A DNA stretch of 64,000 bases from an uncultured Litoreibacter sp. (GTDB lineage: Bacteria; Pseudomonadota; Alphaproteobacteria; Rhodobacterales; Rhodobacteraceae): NCBI GenBank assembly GCA_947493265.1, contig CANLQL010000003.1, positions 688,485-752,484 on the forward strand, read 5' to 3'. Below are positions 63,586-64,000 of the stretch, one piece after another. How positions within the stretch are numbered: position 1 is the stretch's first letter; every line of letters starts with the position of its first letter. A program made the position numbers and the translations under genes. Below the pieces are notes generated by a model. The model was not told where the DNA came from. It made no database searches and saw only the letters and a program-made list of their open reading frames with translations.

Positions 63586-64000
63586 TCATCCCCCAAACGG
63601 TCTTACGCCAAGCCAGATATGCACATAAGCGATGATCGCGGTCAGCACCAAGGTCACGATGATCAAGGTGACTTCTTTCTTTGCCGGGGCTTGTGGAGGT
63701 GGGGTCCAAGGGCCGTCCGCCTTGTTGATCACAATTACAGAGACAACCGCCCAAGCCAGAATGCCACCGAATAGAATGATTGAGGCCAGATCGCCGTTTA
63801 CCAGCAGGTGCGCGAAGGCCCAGATTTTAACAGCCGTCAGCTGTGGATGGCGGATTTTCGTGCCAATCCAGACTTTTGCATCTTTCGCACCGCTTGCGCC
63901 GAAGACGTAAATGCTGAGTACCATCAACAGGTTATTGATATGTGTCAGAAAGCCCGGAGGTTGCCAGATAACAGTAAAATCCGCGGCCCTGTAACCGATC
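63586..64000 (-). CDS. NnrU family membrane protein, partial
   Basis: The frame is open to the window end, so the N-terminus is missing. The visible ~137 residues have NnrU-type helices and the family segment GAKDAKVWIGTKIRHPQLTAVKIWAFAHLL. NnrU proteins are linked to denitrification and, in relatives, to carotenoid or isoprenoid biochemistry; the role here is unknown. Confidence 0.85.
   Translation of the reverse strand, partial: IGYRAADFTVIWQPPGFLTHINNLLMVLSIYVFGASGAKDAKVWIGTKIRHPQLTAVKIWAFAHLLVNGDLASIILFGGILAWAVVSVIVINKADGPWTPPPQAPAKKEVTLIIVTLVLTAIIAYVHIWLGVRPFGG

Overview
The window looks like chromosomal DNA of a Roseobacter-group alphaproteobacterium (Rhodobacterales), probably a marine aerobic anoxygenic phototroph. 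The grounds are an LH2 antenna operon (pucBAC) with PpsR-type operators, a phaZ/phaC/phasin/phaR polyhydroxyalkanoate cluster, the Sec translocon set yajC-secD-secF, an sdhCDAB operon next to a mesaconyl-CoA hydratase of the ethylmalonyl-CoA pathway, ThyX instead of ThyA, a TAXI-type TRAP transporter, and frequent GTG/TTG starts. Almost everything is native, GC-rich, densely packed sequence. The clear exception is an AT-rich reverse-transcriptase gene at 44790-46211.

Layout. 1-9140: end of a large membrane protein, a DUF2798 protein, a secreted esterase, polA, a glycosyltransferase/HIT/zinc-finger cluster and a divergent sulfotransferase. 9142-15968: copper and periplasmic thiol block, with copA-cueR under a MerR-type 19-bp-spacer promoter, a ScsC-like DsbA protein, an L,D-transpeptidase and a ScsB/DsbD-like membrane reductase. 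16075-22694: a DctB-type kinase, a DctD-type regulator that has lost the GAFTGA loop, a TAXI TRAP transporter and a stand-alone AsnC sensor domain. 22810-25729: pucB-pucA-pucC plus a repeat-containing gene of unknown function. The PucA protein carries Phe44-Leu45, the signature of blue-shifted antenna, and a long C-terminal tail. 26105-28845: iron-binding protein, LysE exporter, tRNA-Leu(GAG), lipB. 28848-33362: PHA storage genes with PhaR-like boxes in the phasin promoter. 33354-39421: eight tightly coupled genes (hydrolases, MetE-like enzyme, methyltransferase, SDR, VOC) divergent from an ArsR-SRPBCC fusion whose promoter predicts a leaderless mRNA. 40305-47130: MAPEG protein, thrS, an ArsC-like protein, a cold-shock protein, a small unlisted lipoprotein, the reverse transcriptase and thyX. 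47361-64000: a Slam-like outer-membrane protein, gloA, two DUF1194 VWA proteins, the Sec block, deoD, the sdh operon, a metallopeptidase, mch and an NnrU-family protein cut by the window end.

Best candidate for an undescribed system: the solitary reverse transcriptase 13 nt downstream of thyX, with intact catalytic residues, foreign base composition and strongly structured DNA at its 3' side. No accessory protein or definite template RNA could be recognised, so a defence or retroelement role is a hypothesis only. All family names rest on reading motifs by eye; no database search was run.
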